64,000 nucleotides of DNA, from the NCBI RefSeq assembly GCF_004114535.1, contig NZ_LBJC01000028.1, positions 124,001 to 188,000 of the forward strand, given 5' to 3'. Under the pieces are notes generated by a model. It did not search any database, was not told the origin of the DNA, and was given only the letters and a program-made list of their open reading frames with translations. Source of the stretch: Bradyrhizobium nanningense. Its GTDB lineage: Bacteria; Pseudomonadota; Alphaproteobacteria; Rhizobiales; Xanthobacteraceae. The position numbers and the translations under genes are program-made. Positions 9,080 to 17,030 of this stretch are shown here, piece after piece (the stretch's first letter is position 1; each line of letters opens with the position of its first letter).

Positions 9080-9733
9080 TCACACGAAATCCAGCACATC
9101 GGCTACCGGTCGGCGCGGCTTCTGCGGCCAATTTCCCGCACGCTCCGCCCCTACGGATAACAACATGACCGGCACTTCGTCCTTAGCCAGTCCGAACTCG
9201 CGGTGCACCGCTTCGGCATCAAAGCCGATCATCGGCGTCGAACCGAGGCCCAGCGAACGGGCTGCATAGATCATCGCCGCCGCACCGAAAGTGCCCGTGC
9301 GCACTGCCTCGTCGCGCTGGCGCTGCGGGTACTCCATGTAAAGATCGCGAGCTGGGGTTTCCCATTCCGGCACCATCTCCGGCGGCATGATCCCCGCTTC
9401 CACGAGCGGCGCCAGACGCTCTGGTACAACACTAGAATCGGCCAATTGGCCGCAGACGATGAAGGTAACCGCCGCTTCGGTGATCGCGGGCTGACTCCAA
9501 GCGATCGGACTTAACCGAGCCTTGGCTTCCGGCGTCCGCACGGCGATGAAGCGCCAGTTCTGCAAGTGGAAAGATGTCGGCGCCGTGGTGCCGATTCGCA
9601 CCAGTTCGCGGATTTGGTCGTCGCTCAAAGTGGCGGCCGGGTCGTAATACTTGGCGGCGCTTCGGCTCAGGATACATTCGATCACCGTATTGGTCATCGT
9701 GATTCCGTTGGTCATCGTAGTTCCGTTGATCAT
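9080..9733 (-). CDS. Nitroreductase-family FMN oxidoreductase
   Basis: 217 residues of the NfsA/Frp-like nitroreductase fold. The FMN-binding N-terminus has SRSAAKYYDPAATLSDDQI and APTSFHLQNWRFI; the C-terminal part has AAMIYAARSLGLGSTPMIGFD, typical of the dimer and flavin site. It should reduce nitro- or quinone-type compounds with NAD(P)H. I chose 9733 (AGGAAC upstream) over the longer frame to 9790. The first residues are encoded by a short in-frame tandem duplication giving three possible ATGs. The damaged AhpD-like gene follows after 21 bases, so they formed one unit. Confidence 0.9.
   Translation of the reverse strand: MINGTTMTNGITMTNTVIECILSRSAAKYYDPAATLSDDQIRELVRIGTTAPTSFHLQNWRFIAVRTPEAKARLSPIAWSQPAITEAAVTFIVCGQLADSSVVPERLAPLVEAGIMPPEMVPEWETPARDLYMEYPQRQRDEAVRTGTFGAAAMIYAARSLGLGSTPMIGFDAEAVHREFGLAKDEVPVMLLSVGAERAGNWPQKPRRPVADVLDFV
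9689..9733 (-). repeat. 18-base in-frame tandem repeat at nitroreductase start
   Basis: Two 18-base units (ATGATCAACGGAACTACG, ATGACCAACGGAATCACG) and a partial third, each beginning with an in-frame ATG. This adds M-[IT]-N-G-[TI]-T repeats to the N-terminus and gives three alternative starts at 9733, 9715 and 9697. Confidence 0.85.
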
Positions 9734-10398
9734 GATTGTTCCTGTGCGGGCTGAAAACGTGTGACGACGGGGCCTGTTCGACAGCCCCATGCAGAAGCAA
9801 GGGTATTTTCCCAGGTTATCCGCGGCAGGCCTGATAGGATGTGGTCGGACGATCGGGATGGCGTCGACTATCCGCGCAAGCCGACTGGTGCGTCACAACG
9901 TCTGCATCATCGTCCACCTGCTTTTGTCCGGCGGGTCGTCATCTTCCGAATTCCAATGAAAGTATTGCGGCCAAACTCGATGGACCAATGATCTTTGGTT
10001 ATGGAATCGATGCCATCGAGCGGCAGCGAAAGATCAACGTGCTGCGCAAACAGGCAGCATCAACCCTGCATGAGAGCTACCGCGAAAATACGTACGTGTG
10101 AGCTTTCGTCCATCCGACGATGGATGGTACAACTATCAGTTGCCGGCAGCAACAAACGTGGTGGTTACGACCTAAGCCCGCTTGATCAGTTTTCAACCTC
10201 TGCCGCTCGAGATTGGTAACTCATCTCTCGTATATCTGCGGTAAGAGTGAGTGGCTTCGACCCGAGGTCTGGATTGGGCGCATCAAGCTCAGCAGTGCAT
10301 GACTAAGCAATTTCCGACGTCTATTTTGGCAACGGGCCTGCCAGAAACACGCGATCCCAGTTGGTGGAATGGAACACGAAGATGTCCTCTAGCCGACG
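9734..10398. other. Upstream region with second palindromic element
   Basis: About 660 bases between the nitroreductase start and the end of the peroxiredoxin-like gene. Only the element at 9985-10019 is supportable; forward frames at 9995-10219 and 10251-10460 have no motif. Confidence 0.5.
9985..10019. promoter_or_regulatory. Palindromic operator-like element, copy 2
   Basis: Matches 6649-6683 at 34 of 35 positions. It contains two overlapping dyads: CCAATGATCTTTGG (9985-9998, 12 of 14 symmetric) and ATGGAATCGATGCCAT (10001-10016, 14 of 16 symmetric). It is about 250 bases upstream of the nitroreductase start. Confidence 0.65.
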
Positions 10399-11094
10399 TC
10401 ATTCGTGGAATAGAGACGGCTCGTCGGACTGGGATCCCGCAAGCTGGCGAAGCTTGTTGAGGATGTCTGACGGTTCTTGGCGGATCGTAAAGTCGGGCTC
10501 GACGAATGCGCCTCTGACGATGCCACCTTGATCGACCACGAAAGTCGCCGGGATCGGCAGCATCCACTCGGTCGACCCGTGACGGCGCCCAAAGTCGTAA
10601 CCTTGCCGCGCGTAGTGCGCCTTTGTTTCGTCGGGTAGACGAAATAAAACGCCGTAGGATATAGCCACGGCATGGTCGACGTCCGCGAGCACCGTCAGAT
10701 CAAGGCTCAACTCCCTTTTCAGACGCCTCGGCAAATCACCGGTCTCGGGCGACAGCACAACAAGGTTCGCCTTTAGACTATCAAATTCAGCCCTGACCGC
10801 CTGAAGAGCGCGAAGCTCTGCATTGCAGAATGGGCACCATCCACCACGATAGAAGCTCACTACAAGCGGCCCGTCACCCCGAAGGTGTTCGGACGAATGA
10901 AGTCGTCCATGCACATCAGGCAGAAGAAAATCCGGCGCCGTATCGCCAACCTGCAATGCGCCCGACGCGACATCAGTCTTGCGAAGCCAATCGACGAGAT
11001 GGGTGTACGCCTCCCGATCCGTGTTACTGAGTCCAGCCAGAAGCTTGCTACGCACCTGATTGAGGGTTTTGGCTAAATTCAATTCGATGTTCAT
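10399..11094 (-). CDS. Peroxiredoxin-like protein (WCPFC type)
   Basis: 231 residues: an N-terminal helical region of about 45 residues, then an AhpC/TSA thioredoxin-fold domain with GDTAPDFLLPDVHGR, the active site GGWCPFCNAELRAL (C87, C90) and a C-terminal MLPIPATFVVDQGGIV strand. This is the longer peroxiredoxin-like subfamily with a preceding helical segment. The frame is open upstream to 11223, but that part overlaps the LysR gene; ATGs at 11109 and 11094 are both possible. The LysR gene ends at 11111, 16 bases upstream, so the two are probably one operon. Confidence 0.87.
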   Translation of the reverse strand: MNIELNLAKTLNQVRSKLLAGLSNTDREAYTHLVDWLRKTDVASGALQVGDTAPDFLLPDVHGRLHSSEHLRGDGPLVVSFYRGGWCPFCNAELRALQAVRAEFDSLKANLVVLSPETGDLPRRLKRELSLDLTVLADVDHAVAISYGVLFRLPDETKAHYARQGYDFGRRHGSTEWMLPIPATFVVDQGGIVRGAFVEPDFTIRQEPSDILNKLRQLAGSQSDEPSLFHE

Positions 11095-11110
11095 CTGCAC
11101 ACCAGACATC

Positions 11111-12070
11111 TCAAGAAATGGGCGATGCGAGCCGCGCGACCATACCGCTTGCTTCGAGGTGGCCGCGTTGCTCGGTTTGAAGAGGAGACCCCGCGGGAAG
11201 AGACCAGTCGCGCAGCCGCGCAACTTTTACAAATGCGTCAAGCGCAGGTGAGTAACGGCGCCCCTGCACCGCGAGTAGCCTTACCTCACGCCATACCGGA
11301 TCTCCCTCGATTGGAAGAGCCTTTAGGGAAGGTAATCGGGGCATATGCTCCGGAGCGAGGACGATTCCGAACCCCGCGGCCGCCAAATGTTGCAAGTGCA
11401 GGTCCCGGCTGCTGCGATGATTGTAATGCGGCAGGGCGTCTGGAAAGCAGAGACGGTGAACTTTCGGAGCTACGTCACAGTCTAAGCGATCCAGAATAAT
11501 GGCTTCGCGAAGCGCTTTCATTCCGATCACCGGAAGGCCCGCGAGTTCGTGCGACGGAGAGAGCACCGCGACATAACGCTCTTCGAAGAGCGCCCAATCG
11601 TCAATTCGGTCTGGCTTATCTTCGAGATCACCAACCAAGGCGAGATTTACTACCCCCTCTAGCAGAAGCTCTACCAGGCGGCTTGGCGACTCTTCTCGAA
11701 GTTCAACGTTGAGGCCCTGGACGACCTTGCGAATCTCGGCGATAGGCTCAAGAACAAGTGAGGCGGAAATGGATGGCGCAAGACCGATAGTTAAGGGAGC
11801 TACTTTTTTTTGGCGAAACTCACGCGCTCGGCGTCGAACACCTTCCGTCGAGGCAAGCGCGCGCTCGAGCATAGGAAAGACCGCCTTCCCCAAATCAGTC
11901 AGGTGAGTGAGTTGACGCTCTCGATAGATAAGCTGCCCCCCGAGCTCTTGCTCGAGCTTCTGCACACCTTTGGTAAGCGCCGGTTGCGTGACGTTGCACA
12001 TCTCGGCAGCACGCGTGAAGTTGAGCGTGTTTGCAACAGCTAGAAAATATCGAACCTGGTGGAGCTCCAT
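11111..12070 (-). CDS. LysR-family transcriptional regulator (paralogue of the gene at 26774)
   Basis: 319 residues. The N-terminal winged helix-turn-helix (residues 1-60: MELHQVRYFLAVANTLNFTR, then CNVTQPALTKGVQKLEQELGG) is followed by the effector domain with PLTIGLAPSISASLVLEPI and a late FGIVLAPEHMPRLPS. GCGGTGA precedes the ATG at 12070. It is nearly identical in its DNA-binding part to the regulator at 26774, so the two may recognise the same operators. The downstream peroxiredoxin-like gene suggests an oxidant-linked regulon of the OxyR/CynR type. The C-terminal tail is longer than usual. Confidence 0.92.
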   Translation of the reverse strand: MELHQVRYFLAVANTLNFTRAAEMCNVTQPALTKGVQKLEQELGGQLIYRERQLTHLTDLGKAVFPMLERALASTEGVRRRAREFRQKKVAPLTIGLAPSISASLVLEPIAEIRKVVQGLNVELREESPSRLVELLLEGVVNLALVGDLEDKPDRIDDWALFEERYVAVLSPSHELAGLPVIGMKALREAIILDRLDCDVAPKVHRLCFPDALPHYNHRSSRDLHLQHLAAAGFGIVLAPEHMPRLPSLKALPIEGDPVWREVRLLAVQGRRYSPALDAFVKVARLRDWSLPAGSPLQTEQRGHLEASGMVARLASPIS

Positions 12071-12246
12071 CGGATGTTCACCGCAAACTGTTCTTGTCAC
12101 TCTTGAGCACGTGTGATGACATGAAACAACACGCGGCGCGCAGAGGCGCTATATCCTAGAGCCACGTTGCCACTACTGCCGGCGCGATGAAACCTGCGTC
12201 GGACGTGCATGGACTATCGGACACGCTTTTTGGAATCTGGAGCTGG

Positions 12247-12930
12247 CTATCGCTGGGATCGGTGTGCAAGCCGTGTGCGAATCTGGCTAAGGACGGGAAA
12301 GAGCTCAGTTGGATCGCAGCGTCGAGTGTAGTCGGCGCTGATATCGGCATATTCGACGATCCCTTCGGGGCCTACTACGTACCGAGCTGGCATTGTCAGC
12401 GTCCAGCTTGGCTCGCCATTCACGGCGGCGAGGTCGAGACCACATTCTATTTCGACGGCGCGCAACTCCCGGGATAGCTTCCAACGGAGGCCGAACGCCC
12501 GAGCGACCTTTCCGCTGCGGTCGACGAGGCTGGGAAACGATAATCCGTTCACTCGCTCAGTGGAGCGGCTCTCGTTGGCGGACTGCTGAGAAACCGCGAT
12601 AATCGACGCACCCCATGAGCGAAGTTCCCGCGCGACAGCCTGAATCGCGCGCAAATCGAGCCGGCAATAGGGGCACCATCCCCCCCTATAAAATACAATG
12701 AGGACTGGGCCACCGTTTGAAACGGAATCGGATGAAATCGTCTTGCCATGTGGATCGCGCAGCCGGAATTCGGGAGCATAGTCTCCTGCATGAATGGCTC
12801 TTTCGGCGACTCCAGACGAGACCAAGTCGTCGATCGCTTCCTGGCGGACACGCCTACTACGCGGAGGAGTATTTTCATAGCACTGGTCCCTCAGCGCATC
12901 GAGCTCATCTTGGAGTAGCATTGGGGTCAT
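12247..12930 (-). CDS. Peroxiredoxin-like protein (WCPYC type)
   Basis: 227 residues with the same layout as the gene at 10399: an N-terminal helical part, GDYAPEFRLRDPHGK, the active site GGWCPYCRLDLRAIQ (C86, C89), an SLVDRSGKVARAFGL segment and TMPARYVVGPEGIV near the end. The frame is open to 13023, but MTPMLLQDELDALRDQ at 12930 is the natural start. It lies upstream of the LysR gene on the same strand with a 176-base gap. Likely a cytoplasmic thiol peroxidase-like enzyme; the reductant is unknown. Confidence 0.86.
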   Translation of the reverse strand: MTPMLLQDELDALRDQCYENTPPRSRRVRQEAIDDLVSSGVAERAIHAGDYAPEFRLRDPHGKTISSDSVSNGGPVLIVFYRGGWCPYCRLDLRAIQAVARELRSWGASIIAVSQQSANESRSTERVNGLSFPSLVDRSGKVARAFGLRWKLSRELRAVEIECGLDLAAVNGEPSWTLTMPARYVVGPEGIVEYADISADYTRRCDPTELFPVLSQIRTRLAHRSQR

Positions 12931-13153
12931 CCTCACCGTATTCGGCCGGCTCACTCTTGACATTAGGAGGGCGTCAGTTTGGCGGTAGTGCCGACGTACA
13001 AATTTGACATATTCTCGCTCCACATGAGCGAACCACTGTCCTACAACAGCGGTCTAGGTCTCATGCCAGTCACGGAATGCGCCGATCTGAGACCCAGCGA
13101 GTACGTTAGTTGTTGCTGCGCTTCACTTCTAGCGATCGGATACCGAGAGACGC

Positions 13154-13657
13154 TCAATCCGGATCGATATAAGGGATTCGGAGTTCAGCCAGATCATCTT
13201 CATAGCTGGCCGGAGTGCTTGCACCGGAAGCAGTCGCGTCTGCGCTTGTACGAATATTCGCGCTAATGCCGAGAATTTCACCAACAGGGCAGAGGTTTGC
13301 GGCCTCCAGCAAGAATGCGCGCTGTTGCGCGTCGAGTTTTCCTCCCAGCACGAGCGTGCGCTCGAACGTACCTCTTTCGCCTTGGGCGCCGTGATGGAAG
13401 CTGACGCACACTTCCACCCGGTCGAGCGGAAGCTTTCGGCGCCGGGCCTGAAAATGAACGGTCATAGCGGTGCAAGCGGCGAGAGATGCGCTGAGAAGGT
13501 CGTAAGGATTGGGACCGGGTGATATATGGCCGACCCCATCCGGACCGCCGATAGAAAACTCAGATCCGCCAACGTGGCCAACCAGTGCGCTGTGATTAGC
13601 GAGATCGTTCGCGACGACAACTTCACGGACCTTGGATGCCTTGTCCTGCGGTACCAT
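13154..13657 (-). CDS. OsmC-family protein
   Basis: 167 residues, usual OsmC/Ohr length. Both redox-active cysteines are present: C62 in SASLAACTAM and C123 in EAANLCPVGEIL. The family features ISPGPNPYDLL and the long central helix with VHFQARRRKLPLDRVEV are clear. OsmC proteins are thiol peroxidases that detoxify organic hydroperoxides. AAAGGAGGA precedes the ATG at 13657. It follows the ferredoxin-reductase-type gene by about 60 bases on the same strand, so it is probably the third gene of that operon. Confidence 0.92.
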   Translation of the reverse strand: MVPQDKASKVREVVVANDLANHSALVGHVGGSEFSIGGPDGVGHISPGPNPYDLLSASLAACTAMTVHFQARRRKLPLDRVEVCVSFHHGAQGERGTFERTLVLGGKLDAQQRAFLLEAANLCPVGEILGISANIRTSADATASGASTPASYEDDLAELRIPYIDPD

Positions 13658-13714
13658 AGAGCGTCCTCCTTTTATCGTGAGTAAATCATCAAAAGCGGCG
13701 TTGTTAGCCCCCAT

Positions 13715-14450
13715 AACGTTCCGTCTTGATCACCGCGGCGCCCAAGCCTGCCATTACGGTGGCATCGCTTGCGACATTGACGAAGGGGTTTGATCCGCAA
13801 ACAAATACGTGCGTAGGCATGCTAGGAAGCCGGGCAACCAAATCGGCGACCATTGCGCTATCGATGCGTCGCGCAAAGTCGGAGGCGCGTTCTGCGCGTT
13901 CGCGAGTAATCGCCAACGCTAACATAAACTTAGGGTCAGCCATCTCCGATGCGAGCAACTCATCGGCGAACAGCACGTCGCGTCTCGTCCGGGTTGACAG
14001 AAGCAGCGCTGTCGCGACAGTCTGCGACAGGACGCGGCGTTGTCGGATCATCGCCATCAGCGGTACGACACCGGACCCGGCCCCGATCAATAGGATTGGT
14101 CCGGTTGCGCGCTCAGGCCACACGAAGTGTCGGCCGAATGGGCCTCGCAGCTCGATTTCGTCGCCAACAGCCGCAATGTCATGGAAAAACGGAGAGACTT
14201 CGCCGTCCGGGAGACGTTCGATCGTAAGCTCAATGACACTCGAGGCGCTCGGTGCGGAGGCGATCGAGTAACTGCGCATAGCGACGTAGCCGTCTGACGC
14301 CGTTAGTCGTACATCGACGTGTTGACCGGCAGTATGCGCAAATGGCTCGCTGAGCCGTAGGAAGTAGCTCTTGATGCTCGGCGTCTGCTGAATGATTTCG
14401 GCGATGGCGCATGTCTGCCAAGACGCCGATCTCGCGCCGGCCTCAGTCAT
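13715..14450 (-). CDS. FAD/NAD(P)-binding oxidoreductase, partner of molybdoenzyme
   Basis: About 245 residues of the ferredoxin-NADP reductase fold. The FAD-binding barrel contains MRSYSIASAPS; the NAD(P) domain has LIGAGSGVVPLMAMIR and the end motif HVFVCGSNPFV. No ferredoxin domain follows, so it hands electrons to a partner. Its start ATG overlaps the stop of the molybdoenzyme gene by a few bases (14443-14450), which indicates translational coupling and a shared job: electron supply to, or removal from, the molybdopterin enzyme. The final residues run to about 13704. Confidence 0.88.
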
Positions 14451-15048
14451 TGGCGTACCGCTGCTCGCGCCATGGATCACCATATTTGTGATAGCCGCGC
14501 AATTCCCAGAAGCCCAGCTCGTCGCTTTCGGTAAATTGAAGCCCGTTTACCCACTTGGCAGACTTCCAGAAATACAGGTGTGGCACGAGGAGTCGTGCTG
14601 GGCCACCATGGTCGCGTGGAATCGGTTGCCCCTCGTAGCTCAGAGCGATCATGGCCTTTCCGGAGGAAAGATCTGAAAGGGGCACGTTCGTAGAGTAGCC
14701 ATCGTAGCAGTGCGCGAGCACGAAATCAGTGGGGCCTTCCACGCCGGCATCCGCAAGGATGTCATCCACGATCACGCCCTCCCAGGCAGTGTTAAGTTTT
14801 GACCACGATGTGACGCAATGAATGTCTCTCGTCATCTTGGTCTTGGGAAGCGCGTTGAACTCCCTCCAGTTCCAAACCCTAATAGCCTTCGACCCGATCT
14901 TGAGAGTGAACTTCCAATCCGCTGTTTGGACGCGGGGCGTCGGTCCGGCTGTCAGGACAGGAAAGTGCTCCACGAGGTGCTGGCCTGGCGGAATTCGATC
15001 GGATTGGTCTCTTCCCAAATTTCGACCGGTAAAACCTCTCGTGATCAT
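14443..15048 (-). CDS. Sulfite-oxidase-like molybdopterin oxidoreductase (YuiH/MsrP-like, cytoplasmic)
   Basis: 201 residues. The molybdenum-ligand cysteine is C78 in DIHCVTSWSKLNT, and the cofactor-binding pattern continues with AHCYDGYSTNVPLSDL and RDHGGPARLLVPHLYFWKSAKWV. The protein has no signal peptide, unlike MsrP/YedY, which fits the YuiH-type cytoplasmic group that pairs with an FAD reductase. AAAGGAGGCC precedes the ATG at 15048. The substrate is not known; a sulfoxide or sulfite-type oxygen transfer is the family expectation. Confidence 0.9.
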   Translation of the reverse strand: MITRGFTGRNLGRDQSDRIPPGQHLVEHFPVLTAGPTPRVQTADWKFTLKIGSKAIRVWNWREFNALPKTKMTRDIHCVTSWSKLNTAWEGVIVDDILADAGVEGPTDFVLAHCYDGYSTNVPLSDLSSGKAMIALSYEGQPIPRDHGGPARLLVPHLYFWKSAKWVNGLQFTESDELGFWELRGYHKYGDPWREQRYAND

Positions 15049-15181
15049 GGTGGCCTCCTTTGCATTGTCTTGGCCGCCTGGCCGATACGGCTCGCTTCTC
15101 GAACCTACGGGTCGCCACACGGCGTCTGATAGTGCGTCTCAAAAAGCCCGACTGGTGATCGCGGCAGTTTTAGATGCCGGG

Positions 15182-15760
15182 CTAAGGGGCGGAAACCTCT
15201 TGTTCAAGGGGGAAGACAAAGTCCGCTCGAATAGTCTGCCTCGTTTGCAGAAGCAGATCCGTCAGATATTTGACGGCCTCGGTCAGTCTGAGGAATTCTC
15301 GCGCTCGAAGCTCATCAATCTTTTCGTGTAACAGCTCGATTTCGAGTTCGGCCTTGACGTTGATCCTATAATCGTTTTCTGCCGCTCTTCGATCGATGTC
15401 TTGCTGCCTGTTTTGGCTCATTATGATAATCGGCGCCGCATAGCCAGCTTGGACCGAGAGCGCGAGGTTCAACAAAATGAAAGGAAACGGATCCCAACTT
15501 CTCGCTGCGACTAGATTGATCGAAACCCATGAAACGAGGAGAATGGTCTGGGCGATGATAAACTTCCAGGAGCCCATAATGCCTGCGACCCTGTCTGCCA
15601 CACGTTGGCCGACTGAGAGCGGCTCCATCGGAGCGCGCGCTTCAGTCGGACGAAGACGCAATGAGCGGTGCAGCCGCCGCAATTCGGCGAGCAGTTCACG
15701 CTCTGTGGCCTCCATACTGTCAATTTTCCGTTCTGCGGACTCGATGGCCCTGCTCCTCAT
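15182..15760 (-). CDS. DUF1003 membrane protein
   Basis: About 192 residues. An N-terminal coiled-coil-like part is followed by two membrane helices (KFIIAQTILLVSWVSINLVA and FILLNLALSVQAGYAAPIIIMSQNRQ), the mark of DUF1003, and then a long charged helix (DRRAAENDYRINVKAELEIELLHEKIDEL). The open frame reaches 15850; ATGs at 15826, 15760 and 15715 are possible and none has a strong ribosome binding site. The domain is found near magnesium- or cation-related genes in other bacteria but has no proven role. Confidence 0.85.
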   Translation of the reverse strand: MRSRAIESAERKIDSMEATERELLAELRRLHRSLRLRPTEARAPMEPLSVGQRVADRVAGIMGSWKFIIAQTILLVSWVSINLVAARSWDPFPFILLNLALSVQAGYAAPIIIMSQNRQQDIDRRAAENDYRINVKAELEIELLHEKIDELRAREFLRLTEAVKYLTDLLLQTRQTIRADFVFPLEQEVSAP

Positions 15761-16129
15761 CCCTACGGCGGGCGCGACTCGCACTCTACGATATTTCCGA
15801 TCAATCGCGTTTAAGCGCCGCCACATCGTCCGCGTAATTGATCCAGCCAAAGGCGCAAGGAGGTCTTCGAACTCGGTGGCCTATCTACCCTGGTCGCTGC
15901 GTTCGGTAATTAAATTCGTCGACCGCCTCCGGTAAAGCTATCATATTCATAACGGGCGGGAATGCTCCTTGAAGTCAAACGTCGGAGCTCCCCGATGACG
16001 AAATCCGTGAGCGCACGCGCACCAGGCTTATTGGTCTTCCCGCTCTTATTGACGTCGCCCTTCGCTTCGGAAGGCGATTTTCGTTCCGCGCGTTCTTGCA
16101 GCCGCCCTCCTCTAGCTCACAGAGCATGG

Positions 16130-16507
16130 CACGCCGCGGATGGTCTGGCAGGGCCGCGCCCGCGCTCGCGTCGCTCAATCGGGACGGACGGGTCATCCAC
16201 ACTGGCTCCTTCAGCAAGACGATTAGTCCGACCATTCGGCTTGGCCTTCTGATCACGCGCTAGGACTCGCCTCCCGATTCGCTGACGTAGCGGCGTGTCG
16301 CGCCGGCACCATGCACCGCGGTGCAACTCGCGGCCGCCGAGTTCGTGCGCCAGGGTCACTACATTCGCCATCTCCGGCGCACGAAACGCGCCCACGCCGC
16401 CACAAGGAAGACCTTGTTGGAATCTTCAGACAGCCTTCAGCATCGGTAGGGCTGCTGCGCCCGGCTTGGCTGTGCTACTGAAATTTCCCAAGGAAGCTCA
16501 GAATTAG
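16130..16507 (+). pseudogene. MocR/PdxR-type regulator remnant (aminotransferase domain)
   Basis: One frame reads PALASLNRDGRVIHTGSFSK, then TISPTIRLGFLITR and a stop; this contains the PLP-binding lysine region of MocR regulators (SFSKT). Another frame, after 16310, reads AVQLAAAEFVRQGHYIRHLR and continues with RTKRAHAAT. A third ends AAPGLAVLLKFPKEAQN near 16507. The order matches the C-terminal half of a GntR/MocR protein, so it is a frameshifted remnant. The DNA-binding domain is missing. Confidence 0.75.
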
Positions 16508-17030
16508 TCATGGCTCACGAAGCCTCGGCATTCGCGACGGCCCCTTCCCGCTTTCAACCTGGCATGGACCGCCTAATGAGTCCTGGCTTTTGCTTGGCGT
16601 CGCGACCGCGCCGACCAAATGCTTGCTCTATCCTGCGATCGGCTGCTGGAGTATCCAACGGTCCAGCTGAGAGTCTTGAAGCTGAACCGTTGGCTATCCA
16701 TTGAATTTTTCTGCTTCGCAACACGCGTTGTGCAAGCAACGACGGATTGATTGCCCGACTCAGCGATGGAACGCGCCTTAGAAGTCTTTGAGACGCTTTC
16801 GAGCTGCGAAGCTCCTCTTGGCATGCCTCGCTTCGGCATCACGTCGTGCGGCAAGCGGCAATAACGATCGTCTATCGACTCTATGGCGAGAGGTGATTTC
16901 CCTCAGCGACGTTGCAAGGCCATTTTCCAAGTATTGGCCTGATTAATCTCGGCATCCGACAACGCGATGGCGCTGGGGCGCTACGAGTGTTGACCGAACC
17001 ATAGACATGGCGTGAAAGAGAAAGACCTGG
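16508..17030. other. Upstream region of the GMC gene with repeated element
   Basis: About 520 bases without a supportable gene. It holds a 70-base element (16856-16925) that recurs at 30180-30250 and lies about 105 bases before the GMC start. Confidence 0.55.
16856..16925 (+). promoter_or_regulatory. 70-base repeated upstream element, copy 1
   Basis: About 59 of 70 bases match 30180-30250, including an almost unbroken block CGGCAATAACGATCGT followed by TATCGACTCTATGG. Each copy lies on the coding side of the next gene. It may be a promoter or leader RNA. Confidence 0.55.
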
